Assembly: GCF_003367505.1 (NCBI RefSeq)
Contig: NZ_PXXX01000025.1
Span: forward strand, 1-64,000
Direction of reading: 5' to 3'
Source: Lysinibacillus capsici
GTDB lineage: Bacteria; Bacillota; Bacilli; Bacillales_A; Planococcaceae
Length of the DNA stretch: 64,000 nucleotides
A program made the position numbers and the translations under genes. Below the pieces are notes generated by a model. The model had not been told where the DNA came from and did not search any database. It saw only the letters and a program-made list of their open reading frames with translations. Positions 45,282 through 55,195 of this stretch are shown here, piece after piece; within the stretch, counting starts at the first letter, position 1; each line of letters begins with the position of its first letter.

Positions 45282-45845
45282 ATGACAATGTTACAAGATA
45301 TTCTAGAATTTAACAAAGAGTTTGTACAAGAAAAAAAATATGAGCCATTCATCACTACGAAATATCCTGATAAACGTATTGTTGTTTTATCTTGTATGGA
45401 TACTCGTCTTGTAGAGCTTTTACCAAAAGCGATGAATTTGCGTAATGGCGATGTAAAAATAGTGAAAAGTGCTGGTGCGTTAGTGAGCCATCCTTTCGGT
45501 GCAGTTATGCGTAGTTTATTAGTTGCTGTCTACGGCCTACAAGCTGATGAAGTGTATGTTGTTGGACATTATGACTGTGGTATGAGTGCGGTTGATCCTG
45601 ACGCCATGCTTAGCGAAATGGTACAACGAGGCATCGATCCAGAAACAATCAAAATGTTGGAATATTCTGGTTTTGATTTGAAAGAGTTTTTACGAGGTTT
45701 CGGTGATGTAGCAACAAGTGTTAAGAAAAGTGTCGATACAATTCGTAATCATCCATTAATGGTAAAAGACGTACCTGTTCATGGTTTAATAATTGATCCA
45801 AATACAGGTCATCTAGATTTAATTGAAGATGGAAATAAACAATAA
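45282..45845 (+). CDS. ytiB: Beta-class carbonic anhydrase (YtiB-like)
   Basis: The 187-aa zinc enzyme interconverts carbon dioxide and bicarbonate. The zinc ligands and dyad are in VVLSCMDTRL (Cys and Asp-Arg) and VVGHYDCGM (His and Cys). The short chain and the insert after GMSAVDPDAML match the YtiB/plant-type small subgroup. AAGGGAG lies upstream of the ATG. Internal Met at codon 3 is an alternative start. It is followed by a terminator. Confidence 0.92.
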   Translation: MTMLQDILEFNKEFVQEKKYEPFITTKYPDKRIVVLSCMDTRLVELLPKAMNLRNGDVKIVKSAGALVSHPFGAVMRSLLVAVYGLQADEVYVVGHYDCGMSAVDPDAMLSEMVQRGIDPETIKMLEYSGFDLKEFLRGFGDVATSVKKSVDTIRNHPLMVKDVPVHGLIIDPNTGHLDLIEDGNKQ

Positions 45846-45875
45846 AATTATTTCTTCATACATTCATAAAAGAGC

Positions 45876-45918
45876 AAGTGCCTATCCTCTCTATGTAGAA
45901 GATAGGCACTTATTTTTC
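45876..45918 (+). terminator. Bidirectional terminator between carbonic anhydrase and GNAT genes
   Basis: AAGTGCCTATC pairs with GATAGGCACTT, with extra pairing of TCT/AGA inside, then a T-rich tail; converging genes share it. Confidence 0.85.
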
Positions 45919-46460
45919 TATTCATCCTCTAAACGTGCATACATATAGTGATCTACCCAATGACCATTGATATACAGTAGCTTTCTTAGCAGACCCTCCT
46001 GCTGAAATCCAGCCTTCTCTAATACACGCATGGAGGCATTATTTTGTGTCGATACGTAGGCCTCTACACGATGTAGACCAATTTGTTCAAATGCAAATCG
46101 GACCACCATATTCACAGCTTCTGTGACAATGCCCTTTCCAACATAAATCTCATCCATCGCATAGCCAACAAATGCACTCGAGTACGGTAAGCGTTTGACA
46201 GCATAAAGTGCAATATGCCCTATTAGATTATTTGTACTATGCTCAAAAATACCAAAAGTAAATTCACGCTTAGACTCCATTAAATAGAGACTTTCTTGAA
46301 TTTTTTTGTATTGAGCATCGACTGTATAGTATTCAGGTCTTTGCAGTGGCTCGTATATAGACCAAAAGTATTTATTACGGCTTACGAGACCCGTTAAACT
46401 TCGTGCATCTTTTTCTTGGAATGTGCGGATGTAGCATTTTTCCCCCTTTATTGTTACCAC
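45918..46460 (-). CDS. GNAT N-acetyltransferase (RimJ/RimL-like)
   Basis: The 180-aa acetyltransferase uses acetyl-CoA to acetylate an amine. The N-terminus TIKGEKCYIRTFQEKDARSL is typical of the RimJ/RimL class. The CoA-binding region is YVGKGIVTEAVNMVVRFAFE, followed by HRVEAYVSTQNNASMRVLEKAGFQQEG. The target is unknown; relatives act on ribosomal proteins or antibiotics. I chose GTG 46460 (AAGGG seven bases upstream) because it aligns with family N-termini; ATG 46505 would add 15 residues and has GGAG only two bases away. Confidence 0.82.
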   Translation of the reverse strand: MVTIKGEKCYIRTFQEKDARSLTGLVSRNKYFWSIYEPLQRPEYYTVDAQYKKIQESLYLMESKREFTFGIFEHSTNNLIGHIALYAVKRLPYSSAFVGYAMDEIYVGKGIVTEAVNMVVRFAFEQIGLHRVEAYVSTQNNASMRVLEKAGFQQEGLLRKLLYINGHWVDHYMYARLEDE

Positions 46461-46602
46461 ATTCCCACCCTTTTTTCTTAATAGATTCCAAATTTTAAGC
46501 ACCATTTCTCCACACTAGCCTTCCAATAAAAATCAATACGTTTCTCTTTGTTTCATTGGCTACAAGCCATAATTGCAAACCCTATTTATATTTCATTGTA
46601 TG

Positions 46603-46655
46603 TAAAAAAACAGGCTGCTACAACCAAAACAGCTTATGTCTTATTGTCATAGCAG
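46603..46655 (-). terminator. Probable terminator after ppk2
   Basis: On the minus strand GCTGCTATGAC pairs imperfectly with the GTTGTAGCAGC side, followed by CTG and seven T. It lies 11 bases past the PPK2 stop. Confidence 0.55.
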
Positions 46656-46665
46656 CACAATTCAA

Positions 46666-47490
46666 TTATTTAGTTTTTTGTTCTTTCTTTTTCACGTTTA
46701 CTATTTCTAAGCTGGAGGAATCAGCATCCTCTAGTTGAGTATTGTCTAATACATTTGTTAAATGAAGACCACGTCTTTGAGCCTCTCGTTCAATGTGTGC
46801 AATAGTTTCCTGTAGCACCTGAACACGTGCATACTTTTTGTCATCTCCAGCGACTAAGACCCATGGTGCATCTTTTTTATCTGTCTTTTCAAACATCGCA
46901 TTTGCTGCTTCAATATACTGAGGTGTTTTATCTCGATTGCGCCAATCCTCGGCTGTTAACTTCCAAGATTTATAAGGGTTTTGTTCACGTTCTTTAAAGC
47001 GTTTTAATTGCTCCTCATCTGAAACATGAAGCCAGAACTTAATAATTATGTAATCTCCTGCAGTTAAAATCTTCTCGAAATTATTAATTTCTTCATAAGC
47101 ACGAGACCATTCATCCTTTGTTGCGAATCCTTCGATGCGTTCTACTAGTACGCGGCCATACCACGAGCGATCAAAAATAGCGATTTGCCCATGTTGAGGC
47201 AATTTTCTCCAAAATCGTTGTAAATAATTGTAGCGTAATTCATGAGCTTGAGGAGCAGAAATAGGATGTACAACATAACCGCGGGGATCGACACGTTCGA
47301 TTAATCGTTTAATAGCGCCACCTTTACCAGCTGCATCCATTCCTTCAAATACCAAGATCAAGCCAATCTTGTTTTTTAATAAAAATTGTTGTGCGTTCAA
47401 CATTTCATATTGGAGTACTTTTAATTTCTTTTTATACATCTTTTTGTCTAGTTCAACAGTTAGATCTAGATTTTTCAAATTTTGTGTCAT
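46666..47490 (-). CDS. ppk2: Polyphosphate kinase 2 (PPK2 family)
   Basis: The 274-aa enzyme transfers phosphate between polyphosphate and nucleotides. The P-loop FEGMDAAGKGGAIKRL lies near residue 48, the lid and Walker-B-like region is IFDRSWYGRVLVERIEGF, and RFKEREQNPYKSWKLTAEDW completes the PPK2 core. The size is that of single-domain PPK2 proteins; whether it prefers AMP, ADP or GDP cannot be read. It may act in phosphate or energy storage under stress. It is monocistronic, complete, and ends in a Lys-rich tail. Confidence 0.9.
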   Translation of the reverse strand: MTQNLKNLDLTVELDKKMYKKKLKVLQYEMLNAQQFLLKNKIGLILVFEGMDAAGKGGAIKRLIERVDPRGYVVHPISAPQAHELRYNYLQRFWRKLPQHGQIAIFDRSWYGRVLVERIEGFATKDEWSRAYEEINNFEKILTAGDYIIIKFWLHVSDEEQLKRFKEREQNPYKSWKLTAEDWRNRDKTPQYIEAANAMFEKTDKKDAPWVLVAGDDKKYARVQVLQETIAHIEREAQRRGLHLTNVLDNTQLEDADSSSLEIVNVKKKEQKTK

Positions 47491-47689
47491 GAAACTTCAC
47501 TCCTTTTATTTGGCTATTCTTATTGTACTAAAGAAATATATGGATGCCTATTAGACATGGTAAATTGTAGGTATTAATAGAAAAACAACACGATACATTG
47601 TTGGAAATTTCCGTTATAATAAAAAAAGTGACAGTACTATACTTATTTGTCTTTTCCCTATACAATCTAACACGAAGGGAGAGGAAAAC

Positions 47690-48403
47690 ATGCCTCGGTT
47701 TATCTTGATGACAATCTCTTATCTTGTCTCAATCATCCTAACCTTTTCATCCTTTTTCGTGAACATCAACGGTCAATCTTCGCTAGAAATCGCTAATCGT
47801 TTTTCTGTTGTATTTGCACCAGTTAGTGTAAGTCATGTAATTTGGATTATCATTTATTTTTTACTCGGTTATTGGTTAGTTATGAACATGAAAAAGACAA
47901 CTTTGAAACAGTCTGCGCTTTTTAGTTGCATAAATATATTACAAGCATTGACGATATATGTCTGGCACCATGAGTTATTTATTGTTTCTCTTGGCATTAC
48001 ATTACTCTTAGTCTTGTATTTGTTTATGTTGTATAATACGTACCCTCTTCATGACAAATCCTTGTTTGGTCGTATTCCTTTCTCTATTTATTTAGCATGG
48101 ATGACATTTATTTTTATCACAAATACAAGCTTTACGTTAACGGCTTATGGTTGGAACGGCTTTGGTCTTAGTACGCCTCTTTGGGCAGTGATTTTACTTA
48201 CTTTAGGAGGAGCCATTGCGCTACATATCCGTTTCCATCACTTTGATGTTATGTATCCAAGTGTTTTTATTTGGGCTTATATTGGAATCGCCATACATAA
48301 TGGTTTTGATGAGCTACTTGTCACTACAGCTGCTTTATTTTTATGCGGTGTTCTCTTTGTTGGCATTTTATTTATTAAAAAAAATCCTGCCTACCAAAAA
48401 TAA
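47690..48403 (+). CDS. Multi-span membrane protein, TspO/MBR-like
   Basis: This 237-aa protein has about seven membrane helices. The layout, with FSVVFAPVSVSHVIWIIIYFLLG near residue 38 and several Trp residues at helix ends (YVWHHELF, AWMTFIF, YGWNGFGL), resembles the tryptophan-rich sensory protein group of Bacillales. It is longer than classical five-helix TspO. The function is unknown; family members bind tetrapyrroles or small ligands. ATG has GGGAGAGG upstream. The stop is followed by a bidirectional terminator. TspO assignment is moderate. Confidence 0.6.
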   Translation: MPRFILMTISYLVSIILTFSSFFVNINGQSSLEIANRFSVVFAPVSVSHVIWIIIYFLLGYWLVMNMKKTTLKQSALFSCINILQALTIYVWHHELFIVSLGITLLLVLYLFMLYNTYPLHDKSLFGRIPFSIYLAWMTFIFITNTSFTLTAYGWNGFGLSTPLWAVILLTLGGAIALHIRFHHFDVMYPSVFIWAYIGIAIHNGFDELLVTTAALFLCGVLFVGILFIKKNPAYQK

Positions 48404-48423
48404 ATTGGTTAGCAGGATTTTTT
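48379..48423 (+). terminator. Bidirectional terminator between TspO-like and map genes
   Basis: AAAAAAATCCTGCCTACCAA pairs with TTGGTTAGCAGGATTTTTT, nearly perfect, overlapping the end of the membrane protein gene. Confidence 0.88.
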
Positions 48424-48432
48424 CATTACATC

Positions 48433-49206
<774 letters not shown>

Positions 49207-49315
49207 CTAATATCTATTCTTTAATATAACATAACTTTTTATGCGTATAACGATAAACGCTTTAAATATTGTATGCTTTCCTACTTTGCAAAGTGCTAAA
49301 AGAGTTATTCACGAC

Positions 49316-49349
49316 AAAAAAGTCCCTCCACTCCTGTGAAGGGACTAGC
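49316..49349 (-). terminator. Terminator after thiT
   Basis: On the minus strand AGTCCCTTC pairs with the GGAGGGACT side, followed by six T, two bases past the thiT stop. Confidence 0.85.
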
Positions 49350-49350
49350 A

Positions 49351-49911
49351 TTAAGCTTTTCTTTGCATTAATTGGGGAGCGGCTGTGAATAAAAGAACAC
49401 CAACGATAGCCGTTAAAATGGTTGCTGGTAGCATATATGTACCATTGTAGATGATGGAATAGATCCATGCATTTTGGTCACCCGCATATTCGGCAAAAAA
49501 TACAGCACCAGCAATTGTATGAGCTGTGTATCGTAAGAAGCCTGCGAAAACGGTACCTATGATTATATAAAGTGCCATTTTTGTTTTGTTCATATGTTTA
49601 GCAGCGTCTAACACTGGTCCACGTACAACCGCCGCTAATCCTACAACAGTAAAAGCAACGCCATAATCCAGTAACCCTTGTAGCCAGTGGACGATATAAG
49701 AACCAAACATTGTTTGCATAACACCCACAAGTAGTCCCGTAGTAAGACCAGCTACTAAGCCCCAGCGAAATGCTATTAACATAATCGGTACCATAACAAG
49801 ACTAACTGAGCCGCCTTGTGCCCATACTTTAAAGGAAACCTGATCCAGTACGAGACCTATCGCTGCAAAAATCGCAATCTCCACTAGCATTAATAGTCTT
49901 TTTTTGTCCAT
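49351..49911 (-). CDS. thiT: Thiamine transporter substrate-binding subunit ThiT
   Basis: ThiT is the membrane S-component of an energy-coupling-factor importer for thiamine; it shares the EcfAA'T module encoded elsewhere. The 186-aa protein has six helices. LVMVPIMLIAFRWGLVAGLT, HWLQGLLDYGVAFTVVG and AVFFAEYAG with Trp/Tyr/Glu residues of the thiamine site are family blocks. The start is ATG 49911 with GGAG nine bases upstream. A TPP riboswitch and its terminator lie in the 5' leader, so expression falls when thiamine diphosphate is high. Confidence 0.93.
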   Translation of the reverse strand: MDKKRLLMLVEIAIFAAIGLVLDQVSFKVWAQGGSVSLVMVPIMLIAFRWGLVAGLTTGLLVGVMQTMFGSYIVHWLQGLLDYGVAFTVVGLAAVVRGPVLDAAKHMNKTKMALYIIIGTVFAGFLRYTAHTIAGAVFFAEYAGDQNAWIYSIIYNGTYMLPATILTAIVGVLLFTAAPQLMQRKA

Positions 49912-50004
49912 ACATATTCTCTCCTTTGTTCCGATGTAGGATACAAGAGCAGGAATAGAAAAGCGCTGATATGTCTCTTTCTGACACCTTTTTTCCTTTA
50001 CGGA

Positions 50005-50040
50005 CGAAAAAACGATGTCAGGACAGAGCCTCACATCGTA
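50005..50040 (-). terminator. Expression-platform terminator of the TPP riboswitch
   Basis: ACGATGT pairs with ACATCGT around a 14-base loop with CCTG/GAGG stacking and six T follow on the minus strand. It sits 21 bases after the aptamer and about 95 bases before thiT. Confidence 0.85.
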
Positions 50041-50060
50041 CAAGTGTCGGTTTCTATCCA

Positions 50061-50148
50061 CATCCCTACGCAAGCGTTAACTTACAGGTTCGAAGAGTCA
50101 AGGCATTACGTGCCCAGTCTCAGCTGACATCATCAGCTCCCCTTGTGG
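50061..50148 (-). ncRNA. TPP (thi-box) riboswitch aptamer
   Basis: The minus strand has the classical elements in order: CCACAAGGGGAGCT, CTGAGACTGGGC, TGACTCTTCGAACCTGTAAG and TTAACGCTTGCGTAGGGATGTGG. The terminal CCACA and TGTGG close P1. These match the pyrimidine- and diphosphate-sensing arms of the thi box. It controls thiT through the following terminator. Confidence 0.93.
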
Positions 50149-50278
50149 TCGTTACATCTGAATTTATTTGAACACTCTCATTGTACGCAAAGGATTGAAG
50201 GATTACAACCTTCCATACATCATTTTTTTGAAACTTTGCTGTTTTTCATGCGTAAATATTTAAAAAGGAGGTACAACT

Positions 50279-50602
50279 ATGGAGAATCAAAAAATTTTAG
50301 CTGCCTTTAGTTATCTTAGTATTTTCTTCGCCCCTTTTATCGTTCCATTAATTGTATATTTCGTGACAAAAGATAGTGATGTAAAAAAACATTCGATTCG
50401 TGCACTTGTCTCTCATTTAGTTCCTTTTGTTTTTGGCATCCTGTTCTTTATTGTCTTTGTTTTTTCCACATTTAGTTTAGATCCAACCTCCAGTAATAAT
50501 ACAGTGATGATTATTTGGTTTGCTTCATTCGCCATCTATGCTCTCGTCTCACTAGGTATTGTGATTTGGAATATAATTCAGGCTGTTCGTGTTATCCGTT
50601 AA
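50279..50602 (+). CDS. DUF4870-like membrane protein
   Basis: The 107-aa protein has about three membrane helices, beginning KILAAFSYLSIFFAPFIVPL, then a KDSDVKKHSIRALVSHLVPF loop. This pattern is typical of DUF4870 proteins of unknown function. ATG has AGGAGG seven bases upstream. The 55-base gap to the next small gene suggests co-transcription. Confidence 0.72.
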   Translation: MENQKILAAFSYLSIFFAPFIVPLIVYFVTKDSDVKKHSIRALVSHLVPFVFGILFFIVFVFSTFSLDPTSSNNTVMIIWFASFAIYALVSLGIVIWNIIQAVRVIR

Positions 50603-50657
50603 TGTTTTATTTTTAAGTGAAACAGGTAGTAGTAATTGTAAAAGGAGCTGTTTTGGG

Positions 50658-50780
50658 ATGAAAGTATCAAACGTTGTAAAAACTGCCGTTAAGTTAGCAC
50701 CTATTGTTATTCCTATCGTCAAAAAAGTAATGGCTGCAAAAAAAGGCACAACGCCTACAACCACAACCCGAAAAAAATAA
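50658..50780 (+). CDS. Small cationic amphipathic protein
   Basis: A 40-aa frame starts at ATG 50658 with AAAGGAG about ten bases upstream. The product is MKVSNVVKTAVKLAPIVIPI followed by VKKVMAAKKG and a Thr-rich, Lys/Arg-ended tail. It is a hydrophobic helix with regularly spaced lysines. No family is recognised. It could be a membrane-active peptide or a membrane-surface protein. It follows the DUF4870-like gene and ends in a strong terminator. Confidence 0.6.
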   Translation: MKVSNVVKTAVKLAPIVIPIVKKVMAAKKGTTPTTTTRKK

Positions 50781-50822
50781 AACGAAGGCGTATTCCTTTT
50801 AGAGGAAATACGCCTTCGTTTT
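50779..50822 (+). terminator. Bidirectional terminator between the 40-aa gene and sbcC
   Basis: AAAACGAAGGCGTATTCCT pairs with the AGGAAATACGCCTTCGTTTT side, over 17 pairs, overlapping the ends of both converging genes. Confidence 0.92.
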
Positions 50823-53800
50823 ATTTCACTTCAAAATGGGTTTGACTATGGCCATTTAATGTTTTTTCCACATGTAAAACTGCTGGCATCGCGGATTTCA
50901 ATTCAGGTACATGCGAAATAACGCCAATCATACGACCAGAATCCTGCAAATCAATTAATGTATCGATTGCTTTATTTAGTGATTCCTCATCGAGCGAGCC
51001 AAAGCCCTCATCAATAAACATCGTTTCAATATGAATATTACCTTGGTAGCTTTGAATCACATCTGCCATCCCCAATGCAAGGCTCAACGAAGCATTAAAC
51101 TTTTCGCCACCTGATAAAGTTTTGACATCTCGTAATTGATCTGTATAAGCATCATAAACATCAAGACCAAGGCCACTTTGCTTCGCATGCTTTTCTAATC
51201 TATCTGAACGTCTAAGCTCAAATTGACCGTTTGATAAATGATACAGACGTATATTGGCAGCTTCTGTAATTTGATCTAAGTAGTTAATTTGTATATAACG
51301 CTCAAAGGATAGCTTTTTCGAGTTTTGTCCATTTAATAATCCATAAAGCTCCTTTACTCGCCCTGCTTCTTGTTCAAGTAAATCAAGCTCTTTCGCTATT
51401 TCTTCCACCTTTTTACTAAAGCCTTGGCATGCTTGTATAAAGCCATTGATCTGTTGTAAACGTTTAAATGCTTCCTCATAGGAAACTCGATGCTGTTCTA
51501 CTCTTGCTTCCATCGCCTCTAAATCTTGCTTCTCTTTTCCTTGAAGGTATGTAGCCCCTTCGGTAATCTGAATTTGCAACGTGTGTACTTGTAAAGCATA
51601 GTCGCTACATGCTTTTCGAAGTGCATCCAATTGTATGGCACTCCGTTTAGCAGTTGCATAAGCCTCATAGCTTTCGAAACCTATTTCTTGCATATCTGCT
51701 GAAAATTGCTGAAGCTTTTCATTCATTTTAAGCTGTAATTCCTCAAAGGACTGTTTGGCAATTTCTACAGTTAGTGTTGCATTGCTAGCTGCTTCCTTTG
51801 CTGCATGCAAATTTTCTTGACTCACTTGCCAACTTTTTTGAAGCTCTTCTTTCTGTTTACTAACTTCATTAAGTTGTTGCTTTAATTGCTGTAAAGTTGG
51901 TAAATTAGGGGGCATCTGCTTAAGTTGTTCGTCTACAACCGCTTGTAATTTTGTCCATTCTTTTATCTGCTCTGCTAAATATTGCTCTAGCTTCATATGC
52001 TTATTTCGTAGCTGCTCTATTCGGTCATGCTGATGCTTTATTTTTAATCGCACATCAGCTAATTGATGTTGAATAATTTTTAATGCAGCAATCTCTTGTT
52101 CCACTTCATGTAAAGTAGCGGTGATCTGTGGTTGGTCTTCTTGTTTAATATGTTGAGCCTCGAGTTGTCGCCATGTATCTTGAAGAAGTTGCTGCGCTGA
52201 TGCTAAAAATGCCTCTTTCTCTAAATACTTACGCTCGTCTGATGATGCCTTCGCTCTTAATGCTTCCACTTGAGCAAGCTCAATAACTTCCAGTTGCTCA
52301 TTGTGTGCTTTCTGATGTGTCATACTACCACAAACAGGACAGGGTTCTCCTTCCTTCAGTTGTTTTGCTAAAATACTAGCTTGACTTGTCAGCCATCGTT
52401 GCTGCAAAAGTTGAAGAGCCTCTTTACTTTCTTGATAGAGACTTTCTGAAGCAACTACATCCTGCTTAGCTAAATCAACGGCATGTTTATATTTATCCGC
52501 TTGCTTGATTAAAGCAACCTGTTCCCGTAGTTTCGGTAATTGTTCTAAATAGCTTTCATAGGGTTCAACCTGTTTTTCATAGCCTTCTAATGATTGAGAA
52601 AAATGCTGTAATTGCTCTTGTTCATTTTCCAAAAGTTTGACGTTATCATTTACTGCTCGTTTTGCATTTTCAGCATATTGCTCCGCTATTTGCAGCTGCT
52701 GTATATTGTTTTCATAGGCTTCAAATTTCGGTAATAGCGCTAACATCTGCATTTCCTGCTGTAAGATTTGCTGTCGTTCAGATTCTTTAGCCTGCTCTAT
52801 CTCATATTTTTCTTGCGCTTCTTGCAACTTTTCTTGTGACTGCTGTTGCTTAACCTTTGCTTGTTGAAATGCTATCTCTTTAACATTCAGTTCAGCACGT
52901 AAATCCTTGCATTGTTGTTCGAGGACCACCAGTCGCTCTGCTTGTTCTGCTAAAGCAATCTCCTTCTCCTTTGCTTGGTATAAATCCTGCTGTTGTAAAA
53001 GCATTTGCAGCCGTTGCTGTCGATTAGCTTGTTCATCAAATTGCTCATTTAGCGTTTTTGCTAAGCGATAATATTCCTGCTCTTTTTGATGAAGGCTATA
53101 CGCTTCTTCATAGTATGACTGTTCATCTTCTCCACATTTCTTATAGTAGCTAAGCTCCTCATCAAGTGCCTCTGTCAGTTGATGTAAATTTTCGGTATTA
53201 TCAGCAATCAATGTGAATAAAGCGGAAGAACGTTGTGGTAAGGCGCCCACAATTTGGCCAAGTAAATGTTCTTTTAATTGTTTGGCACGCTCAAGATCAC
53301 TTTCTGCTTCTTTACGCTTGGCATCAAGCTTTTTCGCCATGACACCGAAACGATCTGTTTTAAAGATTTTCCGTAAAATTACTTCTTTATTTGTTGAATC
53401 AGAGGTTAATAGTTTTCTAAATTCACCTTGAGGTAGCATGACAATTTGGCTAAATTGATCTTTTGTGAGACCTATGATTTCCTGCACTTTCTTATCGACT
53501 TCAAGCGTTTGCTGTTTCTCTACAATGCTATAATCTAGCTTTCCGTCTTTTACTTCTGCTAGCTCTATTTTCTTTCCAGTAACCGTTTTATTTTTTTCTT
53601 TAATATGTCCTGGCTGTCGTACTATTCGATAGACCTTTTCATGCATTTCAAAGACGAGTTCTACAGCTGTATAAACTTCATCATGTGCAAAGCCGCTTCT
53701 TAGTAAAGCTGTATCCTGCCGGTCCTCCCCACTACCTGATCCGTAAAGAGCATAGCAAATAGCATCGAAAATGGTTGTTTTACCAGCACCAGTTTTTCCA

Positions 53801-53901
53801 GAAATGGCAAACAATCGATGCTCCCCTAGCTCTTGAAAATCAATTACTTCCGTGTCTTTATATGGACCAAACGCTGTAATTGTTAACTTTAAAGGCTTCA
53901 T
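50821..53901 (-). CDS. sbcC: Nuclease complex ATPase subunit SbcC
   Basis: SbcC (Rad50 homologue) drives the SbcCD nuclease that opens hairpins and blocked DNA ends. The 1026-aa protein has Walker A GKTGAGKTTIFDAI at residues 35-48 and long coiled coils on both sides. The zinc hook is CPVCG (near residue 525), with the signature TLSGGEKFNASLSLALG and Walker B ETMFIDEGFGSLDEESL at the end. Its ATG overlaps the sbcD stop by four bases. The size is normal. Confidence 0.96.
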   Translation of the reverse strand: MKPLKLTITAFGPYKDTEVIDFQELGEHRLFAISGKTGAGKTTIFDAICYALYGSGSGEDRQDTALLRSGFAHDEVYTAVELVFEMHEKVYRIVRQPGHIKEKNKTVTGKKIELAEVKDGKLDYSIVEKQQTLEVDKKVQEIIGLTKDQFSQIVMLPQGEFRKLLTSDSTNKEVILRKIFKTDRFGVMAKKLDAKRKEAESDLERAKQLKEHLLGQIVGALPQRSSALFTLIADNTENLHQLTEALDEELSYYKKCGEDEQSYYEEAYSLHQKEQEYYRLAKTLNEQFDEQANRQQRLQMLLQQQDLYQAKEKEIALAEQAERLVVLEQQCKDLRAELNVKEIAFQQAKVKQQQSQEKLQEAQEKYEIEQAKESERQQILQQEMQMLALLPKFEAYENNIQQLQIAEQYAENAKRAVNDNVKLLENEQEQLQHFSQSLEGYEKQVEPYESYLEQLPKLREQVALIKQADKYKHAVDLAKQDVVASESLYQESKEALQLLQQRWLTSQASILAKQLKEGEPCPVCGSMTHQKAHNEQLEVIELAQVEALRAKASSDERKYLEKEAFLASAQQLLQDTWRQLEAQHIKQEDQPQITATLHEVEQEIAALKIIQHQLADVRLKIKHQHDRIEQLRNKHMKLEQYLAEQIKEWTKLQAVVDEQLKQMPPNLPTLQQLKQQLNEVSKQKEELQKSWQVSQENLHAAKEAASNATLTVEIAKQSFEELQLKMNEKLQQFSADMQEIGFESYEAYATAKRSAIQLDALRKACSDYALQVHTLQIQITEGATYLQGKEKQDLEAMEARVEQHRVSYEEAFKRLQQINGFIQACQGFSKKVEEIAKELDLLEQEAGRVKELYGLLNGQNSKKLSFERYIQINYLDQITEAANIRLYHLSNGQFELRRSDRLEKHAKQSGLGLDVYDAYTDQLRDVKTLSGGEKFNASLSLALGMADVIQSYQGNIHIETMFIDEGFGSLDEESLNKAIDTLIDLQDSGRMIGVISHVPELKSAMPAVLHVEKTLNGHSQTHFEVK

Positions 53902-55055
53902 TTTACAGTCTCTCGCTCCTCATCTAATAACTCCTGTAACATCTCTGTGAATAGGCGTTCCGTATCTTCATCAGGCTGAATGCCAATAATATTGGTGAAG
54001 AATGAACGGAATAAATCAATATCTTCTAGTTTTTCAGCTTCTACTACTTGTAGTTCACGTGGCATATCTTGTCTTAGTACCTTCCGCTCCACATGCATAG
54101 CGTGCGGAAATACACTACGAATACGTTCCATCGGTGAAGTCACAGATATTTTATCCGTCAATCTAACAAATACATAATCCTCACTTGGTGTGAGCGTTAA
54201 TAACTCCTCTAATTGACCTTCTACTACTCGTAGATCTCTTCTTGGCACAAGCTTTCTTTTACTTACTATGGTGTTACCTTGCTCATCTAATTCGATGATT
54301 AAAAATCCTTTCTCATGTAAATGCTCAGATAACGAGTATTTTAAGATAGAGCCTGCATAGCGTATGGTTTCGTTTAAAACAAAATGTGCCTTATGTAAGT
54401 GCCCAAGCGCCGTATAGTGAAAAGGTTTGAATAAAGCTGCATTCACACAATCTGAGCCTCCAATGGAAAGGGGTCGCTCGGAATCACTAGTATTTGCTTC
54501 CTCCTCACCATACTTCGTCACAAAGGCATGTCCAACAAAAACATGACGCTTACTTGTGTCCATGTCTTCCGTGATATACTCAATAATTTTTTGCATGGCG
54601 TCTTGATGAGAACGGATTGATTCATCTTCAAAGATGTTGCGAATAGCAGCTGGCTCTGCATAGGGCACTAGGTGAAAATGTACTTCCCCATGTTGATCAT
54701 TCAAAACAATAGGTGCATGATTTTTTGTAAATTGGCCCTTAATATATAAACCACTATCACTCATTAAACGGCTACCAAAATTTAAACGACCTGCACTATC
54801 ATGATTTCCCGCCACTGCTAGAACAGGAATCTTCTTCTCTAATACTATTTTCGCTAATACATCATTTAGTAAATTAACTGCCTCAATAGGAGGCATCGAA
54901 CGATCATATAAATCACCTGCGATGATAATTACATCTGGTTTTTCCTCATCAATCGCTTGTATAAATTGTTGAAGAATATAATGTTGATCTTCTGTCATAT
55001 AGACACCTTGAACAAGCTTTCCTAAATGCCAATCTGCTGTATGAAATATTTTCAT
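53898..55055 (-). CDS. sbcD: Exonuclease subunit SbcD
   Basis: SbcD (Mre11 homologue) is the Mn-dependent nuclease partner of SbcC. The 385-aa protein has the phosphoesterase motifs HTADWHLGK, IIAGDLYDR, AVAGNHDSAGRLNFG, and the late VGHAFVTKYG and TALGHLHKAH. A C-terminal capping domain follows. It is first in the sbcDC pair. GGAGGTACTAGA precedes the ATG. No LexA box was recognised upstream. Confidence 0.96.
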   Translation of the reverse strand: MKIFHTADWHLGKLVQGVYMTEDQHYILQQFIQAIDEEKPDVIIIAGDLYDRSMPPIEAVNLLNDVLAKIVLEKKIPVLAVAGNHDSAGRLNFGSRLMSDSGLYIKGQFTKNHAPIVLNDQHGEVHFHLVPYAEPAAIRNIFEDESIRSHQDAMQKIIEYITEDMDTSKRHVFVGHAFVTKYGEEEANTSDSERPLSIGGSDCVNAALFKPFHYTALGHLHKAHFVLNETIRYAGSILKYSLSEHLHEKGFLIIELDEQGNTIVSKRKLVPRRDLRVVEGQLEELLTLTPSEDYVFVRLTDKISVTSPMERIRSVFPHAMHVERKVLRQDMPRELQVVEAEKLEDIDLFRSFFTNIIGIQPDEDTERLFTEMLQELLDEERETVK

Positions 55056-55152
55056 TCTAGTACCTCCTAGTCTTCTCTATATTTTAGCATGACTATTCCC
55101 AATCTAGTGAACACTAAAGGTTTAGTAGTTCTAGCCAAAATTGGTTTTCATA

Positions 55153-55184
55153 GAAAAAAGCATCTTATAAGTAAGATGCCTTAG
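55153..55184 (-). terminator. Terminator after the SGNH esterase gene
   Basis: GCATCTTA pairs with TAAGATGC around a four-base loop, six T following on the minus strand. Confidence 0.85.
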
Positions 55185-55195
55185 ATACCTGTTAT

